Assembly (NCBI GenBank): GCA_028873795.1
Contig: JAPPNP010000004.1
Span: 1-53,083, forward strand
Length of the DNA stretch: 53,083 nt
Reading direction: 5' to 3'
Source: Chloroflexota bacterium
Lineage (GTDB): Bacteria; Chloroflexota; UBA11872
Shown: positions 15,964 to 24,250 of the stretch, in pieces
How the letters are laid out: each line of letters starts with the position of its first letter
Numbering within the stretch: the stretch's first letter is position 1
The notes under the pieces: model-generated
The model's input: the letters and a program-made list of their open reading frames with translations, nothing else
Told to the model about the DNA's origin: nothing
The model's database searches: none
Program-made: the position numbers and the translations under genes

Positions 15964-17748
15964 CTAGACGGCGCACTCCCCTTCGCCGCGCTCCAGCACG
16001 TAGAGGCGGTCGCGGTCCCAGTCCACGAAGTGCTCCCGGTTCTCGTCGGTGAACTCGGGCGGGAGCGCCAGGTCCTTGAGCAAGTCGTTGAAATACAGCT
16101 TGCCCAGGCGGTCGACGTACTCGTTGAACGCCTCGTCGTCTTCCTCGCGGTTGTCTTCGTAGTCGAGGATCAGCCGCTCCACGGCCAGCGGGACGCGCTT
16201 GGCCGGCAGCCGCGTGCGCAGCAGCGTGCCGAGCTTCATGGGCTCGCCCGCGCGCCGGTTGCCCCCCACGAAGACGTGATAGGCGGGCACCTGCCGGTCG
16301 CCGCTCTTGATGGCCGCGCCGTGGAAGCCGATGTTGCCCACGTGGTGCATGCCGCAGGAGTTGGGGCAGCCGCTCATGTTGACCAGGATCTGGCGCGTGA
16401 GCGGGTCCTGGATGTCCATCTCTTCGATCTTGCCCTGCACGGCGCGATTGAGGCCCATGGACGAGGTGATGCCCAGCTTGCAGCTGTCGGTGCCGGGGCA
16501 GCTCACGACGTCGGTGATCTCCAGCGCGCCGGGGTTGCCCAGGTCCATCGCGTAGAGCTCGCGCCAGACGTCGTAGACGCGGTTTTGCGGAATCCAGCGC
16601 AGCACGATGTTCTGCCACGGGGTCGTGCGTGCGCGCCCGGACCCGTAGGTGCGCAGCAGCGTGGCCAGGCCGCGGAACTGCTCGGGCGAGAGATCGCCGC
16701 GGGTGACCTTGACCTCGACGGAGGCGTAGCCCTCTTGAATCTGCGGCTGCACGTTGGAGCGCATGAACCGCTCGAACATGTCGCGGTCGGCCTCGGCAAC
16801 GGTCGGCGTGTGGCCGTTCAGCACCGGCGCCTCGGCGGCTTCGTCGTCCAGGTACACCAGATCGTCGAGCGGGTAGTCGCGCTTGGCCCAGTCGCCCTTC
16901 AGCTCTTCCTCGACCATCTCGCGGAAGGCGTCGATGCCGACGCGATGCACCAGGAACTTGATGCGGGCCTTGGCGCGGTTGCGGCGCAGGTCATCGGAGC
17001 GCTCGAAGATGCGCAGGACGGCTTCCGAAACGCGCAGGTATTCGGTCAGCGGCACGAAGTCGTAGAGCACGAACGCGCGCTTGGCCATGATGGAGAGTCC
17101 GCCGCCGGTCACCATCCGAAAGCCGCGGACTTCCTTGCCGTTTTCGTGCCGGATCTGCGAGATGAAGCCCAGGTCGTGAATGTCGGTGACCACGCGGTCG
17201 GTCTCGGAGCCGGTGAACGCCACCTTGAACTTGCGCGGCAGGAGCTGCGTGAGCGGGTGCCGCACGAAATAGCGCACGAACGCGCCGGCGTAGGGCGTGG
17301 CGTCGTAGACCTCGTCGTTGCAGATGCCGCCCCACGGGTCGCCGGTCACGTTGCGCACGGTGTTGCCGCAGGCCTCGCGGCTCGACAGCCCCGCGTCGCC
17401 CAGCACGCGAATGGCCATGGCCGCCAGCGGCAGCGGCACGTGGTGGTACTGCACGTTCTCGCGCGTGGTGATGTGGCCCTTCTTGAGCGGGGCGAACCGC
17501 TCGGCGACCTCGCCGAAGGCGTCCAGCTGATCGGCGGACACGCCGCCAAACGGCAGCTTGACGCGGATCATCTGGACGTCCGCCTGGCGCTGTCCGTAGA
17601 CCCCCTGCTTCAGGCGAAAGCCGGTGAACAAGTCCGGATCGCGCTCACCGCGAAGGAAGGCCGAGGCTTCGGTGTCGAAGTCCTCGAACTCTTCGTCGCT
17701 GATCGGAATGACGCGCCCAGGCGTGTCGGTCGAATGCGTGACTGCCAT
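15964..17748 (-). CDS. Siroheme- and [4Fe-4S]-dependent sulfite/nitrite reductase
   Basis: This 594-residue protein belongs to the ferredoxin-dependent sulfite/nitrite reductase family. It has two half repeats with parachute domains, and a siroheme/iron-sulfur ligand set seen as CPGTDSCKLGITSS and MSGCPNSCGMHHVGNIGFHG near residues 415-470. The six-electron reduction of sulfite to sulfide is the favoured role, because the APS reductase and siroheme genes lie just downstream; nitrite reduction cannot be excluded by sequence. The ATG at 17748 is preferred over 17772, because GGAGG lies 8 nt upstream of it. Confidence 0.92.
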   Translation of the reverse strand: MAVTHSTDTPGRVIPISDEEFEDFDTEASAFLRGERDPDLFTGFRLKQGVYGQRQADVQMIRVKLPFGGVSADQLDAFGEVAERFAPLKKGHITTRENVQYHHVPLPLAAMAIRVLGDAGLSSREACGNTVRNVTGDPWGGICNDEVYDATPYAGAFVRYFVRHPLTQLLPRKFKVAFTGSETDRVVTDIHDLGFISQIRHENGKEVRGFRMVTGGGLSIMAKRAFVLYDFVPLTEYLRVSEAVLRIFERSDDLRRNRAKARIKFLVHRVGIDAFREMVEEELKGDWAKRDYPLDDLVYLDDEAAEAPVLNGHTPTVAEADRDMFERFMRSNVQPQIQEGYASVEVKVTRGDLSPEQFRGLATLLRTYGSGRARTTPWQNIVLRWIPQNRVYDVWRELYAMDLGNPGALEITDVVSCPGTDSCKLGITSSMGLNRAVQGKIEEMDIQDPLTRQILVNMSGCPNSCGMHHVGNIGFHGAAIKSGDRQVPAYHVFVGGNRRAGEPMKLGTLLRTRLPAKRVPLAVERLILDYEDNREEDDEAFNEYVDRLGKLYFNDLLKDLALPPEFTDENREHFVDWDRDRLYVLERGEGECAV

Positions 17749-17916
17749 TGCACAAGCCTCCAGGCGCGCCATCGGCCCCTGCTGATAGACAGATTTTGCC
17801 AGATGGGCCGACCCGGGGTGGTTGACTGACCGGGTGCGGGAAGTCTACAGGCCGGAACGCCCTGCGCCAAAGGCGTCCGCGGGCGACCCCCTCATCCTTG
17901 TCTTCGCCCAACAGCG

Positions 17917-18040
17917 GAGACCCTTGCGTGGTCCCTTCGTCATTCCGGCGGAAGCCGGAATCCAGTTCGGTCGAGTCTGAAGGCGCGCCTGATGCTCGCC
18001 GCCGGGCGGGTCTGAGACCCGCCCCTACCAGACTCTTGAC
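17917..18040 (+). mobile_element. MITE-like element with a decayed right end
   Basis: It begins GAGACCCTTGCGTGGTCCC, carries the GTCATTCCGGCGGAAGCCGG core and the perfect inverted repeat GGGCGGGTCTGAGACCCGCCC at 18004-18024, then fades at CAGACTCTTGACGAG, where GCAAAGGTCTC would be expected. The rest of the 17749-18071 gap holds only the leader of the sulfite reductase gene. Confidence 0.6.
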
Positions 18041-18071
18041 GAGTGTGGAAGGGCGGGGGCTTGGGTGACGA

Positions 18072-19244
18072 TCACTTCCCCCGGTCGCTCTCCGCCTCAA
18101 CTCGTGCCATCCAAGCCGCCGCATCCTGCGTCTCCGCCAGCGTCGGCAGATGCTCCGGGCCTTCCCAGAGCCGGTTGGCGAAGGCTATGCCGCGCTGCCG
18201 CACCACCTCGTCCACGAACGCCTCGCCGATGCGGTATTGCTCCAGCTTCATATCGAGCCCGAGCGCCCGCGTGAGCAGCCGCACCCAGGTGGCTTGCGAG
18301 CGTTCGCGGGCCTTCATGCGCCGGGCCAGATGCGCATATCCCGGAATCAGGCGGGCGCCGGTGGCGTGCATCACGTGGTTGCCGTAGCCCTCCACGACGG
18401 TCATCAGCGCTTGAATCTGCTCGATGGTGCGCACCTGCCGCGGCGACAGCGCCAGGCGCAGCCAGCCGGATTGGCGCAGCCCGCCGCGCTGGAATTCCTG
18501 CACCGCCGCGCTCAGCCGCGCACGCAATTCACCGTGCTGCCCCAGCGTGTCGACGGCTTCTTCCAGATAGTCCTGGAGCAGGGCGGACATATAGCCGTGC
18601 AGCCAGGGCGGATTGCCCGCATGGAACTGGAAGGCGTGCGTGACCTCGTGCAGCGTCACCCACAGCCGCAGGTCGTCGACCGGAACGCCCGCGCGGGCCG
18701 CCACGGCTCTGAGGTTGGTATCCACGAAGTAGATCGCGGCGGGGCCGGGCTCCGGATCAAGCAGCGGGATGTCGTATTGGCCCAGGACGCGACGTCCCAA
18801 GAACCCCAGCAGCACGCCAAGCTGTGTCGAGACGCCGGCCTGCGTGGCGGCGCCCAGCGCCCGCCCACCGACGCCGCTTCCGGCCTGGGCGTGGTCATAG
18901 GCCTCGATGACCGGTCGCAGGATGCGCCGGAAGTTGGAGAGATTGGCGCCGATCCAATCCGCGCGCCGCAGCACCCGCACGGTGTCCACCGTCGGCGGGA
19001 TGGGCGCCTGGATGTAGTCGCCGACCGCGGCATAGCTGCGCGCGACCAGGTCGGCATAGACGGCCGTGAGCTCGGGCGGCGACGCCGGCTCAGCCTGCGC
19101 GTCCGCCAGCCGCAAGGCCAAGCGCCGCGTGAGCGACCAGTTGACCAGCGTGGTCCGCTGCCCGCGCCCCGCCAGCGCCACGCCACCCACCGCCGCCGCC
19201 AGCAGCCCCACCGCCAGAAGTCCTAACCGCCTCCCAGCCGCCAT
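18072..19244 (-). CDS. DUF2342-type zinc-dependent metalloprotease-like protein
   Basis: This 390-residue protein resembles the family annotated as coenzyme F420 biosynthesis-associated / zincin-like DUF2342. A hydrophobic N-terminal segment (about 7-27) suggests a membrane anchor or signal. The zincin motif HEVTH occurs in LWVTLHEVTHAFQFHAGNPP (about 195-214), and a later MTVVEGYGNHVMHATGARL region supplies the further conserved Glu and His. Substrates are unknown. It stands alone; no F420 genes are nearby. The start ATG at 19244 gives an ordinary N-terminal anchor. Confidence 0.8.
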   Translation of the reverse strand: MAAGRRLGLLAVGLLAAAVGGVALAGRGQRTTLVNWSLTRRLALRLADAQAEPASPPELTAVYADLVARSYAAVGDYIQAPIPPTVDTVRVLRRADWIGANLSNFRRILRPVIEAYDHAQAGSGVGGRALGAATQAGVSTQLGVLLGFLGRRVLGQYDIPLLDPEPGPAAIYFVDTNLRAVAARAGVPVDDLRLWVTLHEVTHAFQFHAGNPPWLHGYMSALLQDYLEEAVDTLGQHGELRARLSAAVQEFQRGGLRQSGWLRLALSPRQVRTIEQIQALMTVVEGYGNHVMHATGARLIPGYAHLARRMKARERSQATWVRLLTRALGLDMKLEQYRIGEAFVDEVVRQRGIAFANRLWEGPEHLPTLAETQDAAAWMARVEAESDRGK

Positions 19245-19387
19245 GGCCCTCGCTTATCCGGTCTGTTTGTCTGGCCCGCCAGCGTACGGCACGGGCGAGA
19301 CGCGCTCGTCGCGTCAGGCGAAGGGGCAATTCCCGTGGGTGCTCACCGAGACTCTGCCAGGGCCGGGCACCCGTCGGCTGCCGCCAG

Positions 19388-20905
19388 TCACACAGTCCGG
19401 GGGCGTGGCGGCACCTCCGGCTCCAGGTTGTCCGCCTCCGAGTCCTCGACCTCGCGGCTGCGGGCGCGGTTCCAGGTCATGAGGATGGCGGGGATGATGC
19501 CCAGGGCGGCGACGACGGCCGCGACCGCGAAGAACGTGACGAACACGTCCATGCCGATGTTGGTGAGGGTCTCCTGGAACTCGGCCACCCGCTGCCGGGA
19601 GACCTCGATCGCCTCGCCCTCCTGCGGCACGGGCATGGGGATGCCGGCCACGAGCAGCGAGAACCGCTGGGAGCCCCAGGCCGTGATCGCCGCCAGGCCG
19701 AGCGTCATGCCCACCAGCCGCATCGACGTGACCGCGGCGGCCGCGGAGCCGCGGTCGCCGTGGCCGACGGGCTCGGTGGCGCCCAGGGCTATGGGAGCAA
19801 TGAGGAAGCCGAAACCCAGTCCGGCAAGCGCCAGATGGATCGTGAGTTGGGGATCGGCCACGCTGAGGTCCCAGGTGGTCATGAAGGCGTAGCCGATCGC
19901 CACTAGGATCAGGCCGATCACGCTCGGGATGCGGTAGTCGATGCGCTGGCAGGCGAGCCCGCCGAGGACCGCGCCGAACGGCATGGCCACCGTCATGCGC
20001 ATGAGCCGGAGCCCGCCTTCAAGCGGCGAGTGGCCCACCAAATAGGTGGTCATGATGGGAATGGTCACCATGCCGATGATCAGCGACACGCCGACCATCA
20101 AATGGGCCACGTTGGCCATGACGACCGTGCGGCTGCGGAACATCGAGTTGGGCAGCAGGGTGACCGCCGCCGTCCGCTGGCGGTAGACAAAGGCGGCCAG
20201 TGCCACGGCGGTGAGCGCCAGGAGCCCGAGCATCCCCAGGTCCAGCCGATCGATGCGCGAGAGCCCGAGCGTGAGCGACGCCAGGGCCACGGCGATGAAG
20301 AACCCGCCCACATAGTCCAGCGAGGACTTGAACCTCGGGCTCGGCCCAAGCAGCAGGAACAGGGCGATCAGGACGAGCGCGCCGAGCGGCAGGTTCATCC
20401 AGAACACCCAGGGCCAGTCGAGGAAGCGCGCGACCAGGCCGCCCCAGAGCGGACCGATGACGCCGCCCGCCTCCGCCGAGCCGCCCACGATGCCCAGCGC
20501 AAGGCCCCGGCCGCCCCGGGGGAACAAATCGCCGACCACCGCGATCGCAATCGGCAGCATGGCGCCGGCGCCCACGGCCTGAAAGACCCTGATGCCGATC
20601 AGAAACGGCAGGCTGGGCGAAAGCGCGGCCACCACCGAGCACAGCATGAAAAACACCGTGGCGATGGCGAACATGCGGCGGTGGCCAAAGGCGTCCGACA
20701 TGCTGCCAATGAGCGGCATCGCGGCCACGTAGCCCAGGAGGTAGGCGGTGATGGTCCACGACGCGTAGTCGAGCTCGATGGGCGGGATGCGGAAGTCGAA
20801 CATGATGTCCGGCAGCACCGTCACCATCACCGTCTGGTCGTCGGCGGCGACGAACACCCCTAGGCAGACGGGGATAAGCGCGACGTAGGGGGAGACGCGG
20901 AACAC
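19388..20905 (-). CDS. MFS transporter, DHA2-like (14 membrane helices)
   Basis: This 505-residue membrane protein has about 14 hydrophobic segments, as in the DHA2 drug:proton antiporters. The first helix contains ADDQTVMVTVLPDI, similar to the DxTxVNVALP motif. Loop 2-3 has GSMSDAFGHRRMF (motif A), and helix 5 has GVIGPLWGG (antiporter motif C). A periplasmic stretch with amphipathic sequence precedes the last helix. The substrate is unknown. The start is GTG with no clear ribosome binding site. Confidence 0.88.
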   Translation of the reverse strand: MFRVSPYVALIPVCLGVFVAADDQTVMVTVLPDIMFDFRIPPIELDYASWTITAYLLGYVAAMPLIGSMSDAFGHRRMFAIATVFFMLCSVVAALSPSLPFLIGIRVFQAVGAGAMLPIAIAVVGDLFPRGGRGLALGIVGGSAEAGGVIGPLWGGLVARFLDWPWVFWMNLPLGALVLIALFLLLGPSPRFKSSLDYVGGFFIAVALASLTLGLSRIDRLDLGMLGLLALTAVALAAFVYRQRTAAVTLLPNSMFRSRTVVMANVAHLMVGVSLIIGMVTIPIMTTYLVGHSPLEGGLRLMRMTVAMPFGAVLGGLACQRIDYRIPSVIGLILVAIGYAFMTTWDLSVADPQLTIHLALAGLGFGFLIAPIALGATEPVGHGDRGSAAAAVTSMRLVGMTLGLAAITAWGSQRFSLLVAGIPMPVPQEGEAIEVSRQRVAEFQETLTNIGMDVFVTFFAVAAVVAALGIIPAILMTWNRARSREVEDSEADNLEPEVPPRPRTV

Positions 20906-20991
20906 GCTAGGGCCTCGCCGGCCGTCGAATGCCGCCTGGGCACGCGCTCATGGCCTTCCCTCGGGGCCGTGCTCCGTGGACCACGGACTCC

Positions 20992-21879
20992 TTAGGAACC
21001 GGTGTCGGGGACCTCGATCGAGACGGACTCGTCGAACCGCGACAGCTCGACCACCCGAATGACGCTCGGATCGTCGAGGGGGCTGACCTGGCCCGCGAAG
21101 CGGATCTTGGTCAGGTGGAAGCTGTCGGCATCAATCTCGATGCTCACGTCGACGACGGAGTCCTCCAGGGTGTCGCCGATCAGCGCTGCGAAAGCGCTGG
21201 CGGGCAGCGTCCCCGAAAGAGTGAAGACATCGCCCTCGGGGCCGTCGAAGGTGGCGTCGATTGACGACATCACGGAGGCAATCCCCTCCTCGGGCCGGAA
21301 GAAGCCGACCGGCGAGTTCGCCGCCGGGACCTCTTCCCAGACTCCCGTGAGCGGGTTGGTGATGTAGTGCAAGTCACCGACCTTGATGAGCTCGACCTGG
21401 ATGGGAATGTCCCCGAACAGGCCGGAGAACTCCACGCTCAGCTTGTCGGGAATCTCGAGCTGGCCTTTCACTTCCTCGACCGCCAGTCCGGGCAAGAACT
21501 CGCTGGAGCCCACCTCATGGGTCAGCGAGAAATCGAACGTCTTGGCGGCGCTCATCACCGCCCCCGCGCGCTGGAGAACGTCGGCCTCCGTCAAGGGCGT
21601 CGGGGTGGGGGTCGGCGTGGGGGCCGGGGTTGGCGTGGGGGTGGGAGCAGGGGTCGGAGTGGGGGCGGCGGTCGGTTCAGGGGCGGCAGTGGCCGCGGCC
21701 GCTTGGGCGGGCGCGGCCTCCGGGGTCGGCGCAGCTTCCGATTCGGACTCGCCGCATCCGACGGCGGCAACGGCCAGGCAGCCCAAGACCAGCAGGGACA
21801 TGCCGCCGTGGGCCAAGCATCGGCGCATCCACGGCCGCCAACCGGAGGGAACAAGGATTCGGGCAGCGGGACTCAACAT
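20992..21879 (-). CDS. LppX/LprAFG-like lipoprotein
   Basis: This 295-residue exported lipoprotein has a long signal peptide ending in the lipobox AAVGC (Cys about 42). A Pro/Thr/Ala tail of repeated PTPTP units (about 60-100) follows, then a beta-rich domain. The domain shows features of the LppX_LprAFG family (SFDFSLTHEVGS, LSVEFSGLFGD, DLHYITNPLTGVWEEV, SVDVSIEIDADSFHLTKIRF). These proteins carry lipids or lipoglycans between membrane layers in actinobacteria. The start at 21879 has GGAGG 9 nt upstream, supporting the long signal peptide over the internal ATG at 21828. Confidence 0.82.
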   Translation of the reverse strand: MLSPAARILVPSGWRPWMRRCLAHGGMSLLVLGCLAVAAVGCGESESEAAPTPEAAPAQAAAATAAPEPTAAPTPTPAPTPTPTPAPTPTPTPTPLTEADVLQRAGAVMSAAKTFDFSLTHEVGSSEFLPGLAVEEVKGQLEIPDKLSVEFSGLFGDIPIQVELIKVGDLHYITNPLTGVWEEVPAANSPVGFFRPEEGIASVMSSIDATFDGPEGDVFTLSGTLPASAFAALIGDTLEDSVVDVSIEIDADSFHLTKIRFAGQVSPLDDPSVIRVVELSRFDESVSIEVPDTGS

Positions 21880-22082
21880 TGACGCATGCCTCCAGGTTTG
21901 GCTGCGATGTCAACGGCGGCCGCGAGGAAGCGTGCCACCTCCCGGCCAAGCCGAGCGCGCGCGCCGTTTCGTAGCGAATACTACAAAAGCCACCACATCG
22001 GCGCTATCAGCGCCGTACTCCCTCATCCGCTACCTTCGGGCGACATGCGTCATCACAAACCGCGCACCGTTTGCATCGGTCG

Positions 22083-22835
22083 ATGACTAGCCCCGCCCCC
22101 GGGCCGTCGCAGTTGCGCGTGGCCCTGCTGCCCGAGCTCATCGAGCCCGATCCGGCCGGCGTGTGCGCGGTGGTCGACGTGATTCGGGCCTCCACCACGC
22201 TCGTCGAGCTTGCCGGGTCCGGCAACCCCGAGGTCTGGCTGGCAGCCGATCATGCGGCGGCCCGCGCGGCGGCGGCGCGACTGGGTCCCGGCGCGCTGCT
22301 GGGCGGCGAGGAAGGCGGGCTTCGGCCCGAGGGCTACGACTTTGGCAACTCGCCGCGCGAAGCGGCCGCCGGCGACTTCGCGGGCCGGCGAGCGATCTTC
22401 GTCACCACCAACGGCACCAATGCCCTGCGCCGCTGGTCCACCGCGCGCCGGACCTTCGTGGGGGCGTTGCGCAACCGCGATGCCGTCGCGCGGCGCCTCG
22501 TGGAGGAAGCGGCGCTGGGCGGGTCGTTGACGCTGGTGTGCGCCGGCAAGGAGGGAACCTTGGCCCTCGATGACGTCTATACCGCGGGGGCCATCGTGGC
22601 GCGCCTGCTGGAGCTGCGACCCGGCATTGAGCTTGACGAGACGGCGATCGTGGCGCTGCGAGTGACGCGGGCGCAGCCGGATCCAGCCGCGGCGCTGGCG
22701 GAGTCGCAGAGCGCGCATGCCCTGGTCGGCGTGGGGCTTGGGGACGACGTTCCCTATTGCGCGGTGCTGGACGCTTCGTCGGCGGTGCCGGAGCTGGGTG
22801 GCGGCGGTCGCCTGCGGCTGCTCGAAAATATCTGA
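22083..22835 (+). CDS. comB: ComB-like 2-phosphosulfolactate phosphatase
   Basis: This 250-residue protein shows the ComB motifs VVDVIRASTTLVELAGSG, the LGGEEGGLRPEGYDFGNSP segment, FVTTNGTNAL, and LVCAGKEGTLALDDVYTAGAI with acidic metal ligands. ComB dephosphorylates 2-phospho-3-sulfolactate; in bacteria the family also occurs outside coenzyme M synthesis, where its substrate is unclear. No comA or comC is nearby. The ATG at 22083 has no evident ribosome binding site, and an in-frame TTG at 22071 is an alternative. Confidence 0.88.
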   Translation: MTSPAPGPSQLRVALLPELIEPDPAGVCAVVDVIRASTTLVELAGSGNPEVWLAADHAAARAAAARLGPGALLGGEEGGLRPEGYDFGNSPREAAAGDFAGRRAIFVTTNGTNALRRWSTARRTFVGALRNRDAVARRLVEEAALGGSLTLVCAGKEGTLALDDVYTAGAIVARLLELRPGIELDETAIVALRVTRAQPDPAAALAESQSAHALVGVGLGDDVPYCAVLDASSAVPELGGGGRLRLLENI

Positions 22836-22924
22836 GTGACTGCGAGCAACCTGGCGACAGCTCGCGTAGGGGCAGCCCGCGAACCGCCCCCTGCCTGGCG
22901 GCGAACCCGTTGGCAAGCGAAGAA
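22836..22924. repeat. Short convergent gap with a degenerate hairpin repeat
   Basis: It contains a decayed copy of the GGGGCGGTTCGCGAACCGCCCC-type palindrome (GTAGGGGCAGCCCGCGAACC, then GCCCCC, about 22867-22891), between the convergent comB and FAD-oxidoreductase stops. It may act as a transcription barrier. Confidence 0.45.
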
Positions 22925-24250
22925 TCAGGCTTCGCGGCGCGTCAGCTCCGCGGCGTCTCCGTCGAGCACCTTCACGCACTCGCGGGCGATGCGCACGTTG
23001 TAGTTCGTGCCGCGGTCTTCGGGGTAGATCTGCGACGTGTTGCAGATGTAGAAGCCGGGAATCGGTGAGCGATAGGCCGGCTTGCGGCGCTGGTACCCGG
23101 CCGCAATCACCGGCTGCGCCACGGGATCGCGCGAGACCCAGGAGCGCCCGATCTGCTCGCGGGCGAAGCGCGGGAAGACCCGCTGAATCGGCTCGACGAA
23201 CCGGTCGATCAGGGCGTCGTCGTCGATGTGGAAGAACTCGTGCTCGGGCGGGAGATAGTTGCTGACGTAGAGCAGCCGCTGCCCGCCGTAGCGCTCGCGC
23301 TCGACCATGTTGGTGTGCTCGATCAGCCCCGCGAAGGGCAGGTCGCGGTCGCCGATGTTGGTCCAGTAGTACTCCGAGAGCTGGCGCTCGATCTCCATCA
23401 GCACCACGCAGGCGCCCACATAGTTCGTGGCCGCTAGGGAGTTGGTGAAATCGCGTCGCTCCTCGGGCAGGATGCGGCGGATGATCGGCAGACCCACGGT
23501 GGCCACGACCGCGTCGGCTTCAATGGCTTGGCCGCCGACCCGCAGCGCCGGGGCTCCAGGCGAGCCAATGGAGACTTCCTGGACCGGCGAGCGCAGATGC
23601 AGCGCCACCCCGCGGCTGGTGATGGTGCGCGCCAGCGCGTCCACCACGACGCGGAACCCGCCCCGGAAGTAGCCCAGGCGTTCGCGGCGTTTATCGGGCG
23701 TGCGGGTGCGGGCGCGCGACATCAGCCGGGCCCACATCCAGGCCATGGACACGCCTTCCCAGTGGCGGTCGAATTTGGCTTCGAGGAGCGGTCGGAAGAT
23801 CTTCTCGAAGGCTTCGCGCCCGGTGTAGCGCGGCATCACCTCGGCCGCCGTCCGGTCCTCGAACGCGGCGTAGCTGCGGCGCCTCTGCAGCAAGACGGTC
23901 CCCAGGCCAAGCCGCACGCGGGCCGGCGGCGAGAGGTGCCCAAAGCGCAGCAGGTCGAGCGGCGAGGTGAAGGGGTGGACCCGGCCGCCGGCGTAGAACG
24001 CCATCAGCGGTTCGTGCCAGTCCAGCCGATCCGCGATGCCGAGCTCCTCGCACAACCCGATCATGAACCGGTCGTGGGTGAACAGGTGGTGATAGAAGCG
24101 CTCGATGGGCTCGCCGCCGACCTCAACCGTCGCCAGCTCGCCGCCCGGCGCGCCGCCGGCCTCGAACACCTCCACCGCATGGCCGCGCTTCCGGAGCAAG
24201 TAGGCCAGGGTGAGCCCGGTGATGCCGGCTCCGACGATGGCGATCTTCAC
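22925..24250 (-). CDS. NAD(P)/FAD-dependent oxidoreductase (amine oxidase / UDP-galactopyranose mutase-like)
   Basis: This 441-residue flavoprotein has the dinucleotide-binding start IAIVGAGITGLTLAYLLRKRGH, the EVFEAGGAPGG segment, and a His-rich RFYHHLFTHD region. It ends with a second FAD contact, GFYICNTSQIYPEDRGTNY. It resembles the protoporphyrinogen-oxidase/mutase-like proteins often found beside polysaccharide and lipid-linked sugar genes, so the substrate is probably a nucleotide sugar or prenyl-linked intermediate. Its ATG overlaps the upstream glycosyltransferase stop (ATGA), tying it to the membrane trio. Confidence 0.82.
   Translation of the reverse strand: MKIAIVGAGITGLTLAYLLRKRGHAVEVFEAGGAPGGELATVEVGGEPIERFYHHLFTHDRFMIGLCEELGIADRLDWHEPLMAFYAGGRVHPFTSPLDLLRFGHLSPPARVRLGLGTVLLQRRRSYAAFEDRTAAEVMPRYTGREAFEKIFRPLLEAKFDRHWEGVSMAWMWARLMSRARTRTPDKRRERLGYFRGGFRVVVDALARTITSRGVALHLRSPVQEVSIGSPGAPALRVGGQAIEADAVVATVGLPIIRRILPEERRDFTNSLAATNYVGACVVLMEIERQLSEYYWTNIGDRDLPFAGLIEHTNMVERERYGGQRLLYVSNYLPPEHEFFHIDDDALIDRFVEPIQRVFPRFAREQIGRSWVSRDPVAQPVIAAGYQRRKPAYRSPIPGFYICNTSQIYPEDRGTNYNVRIARECVKVLDGDAAELTRREA

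Noticed and set aside
17822-17850. TTGACT...TACAGG on the plus strand as a promoter
   Set aside because: Spacing (18 nt) is acceptable, but no plus-strand gene follows for several kilobases. It is probably chance.
20973-20987. TCCGTGGACCACGGA palindrome as terminator of the lipoprotein gene
   Set aside because: The stem is short (5 bp with a 5-nt loop) and no T-run follows on either strand. Evidence is too weak to annotate.
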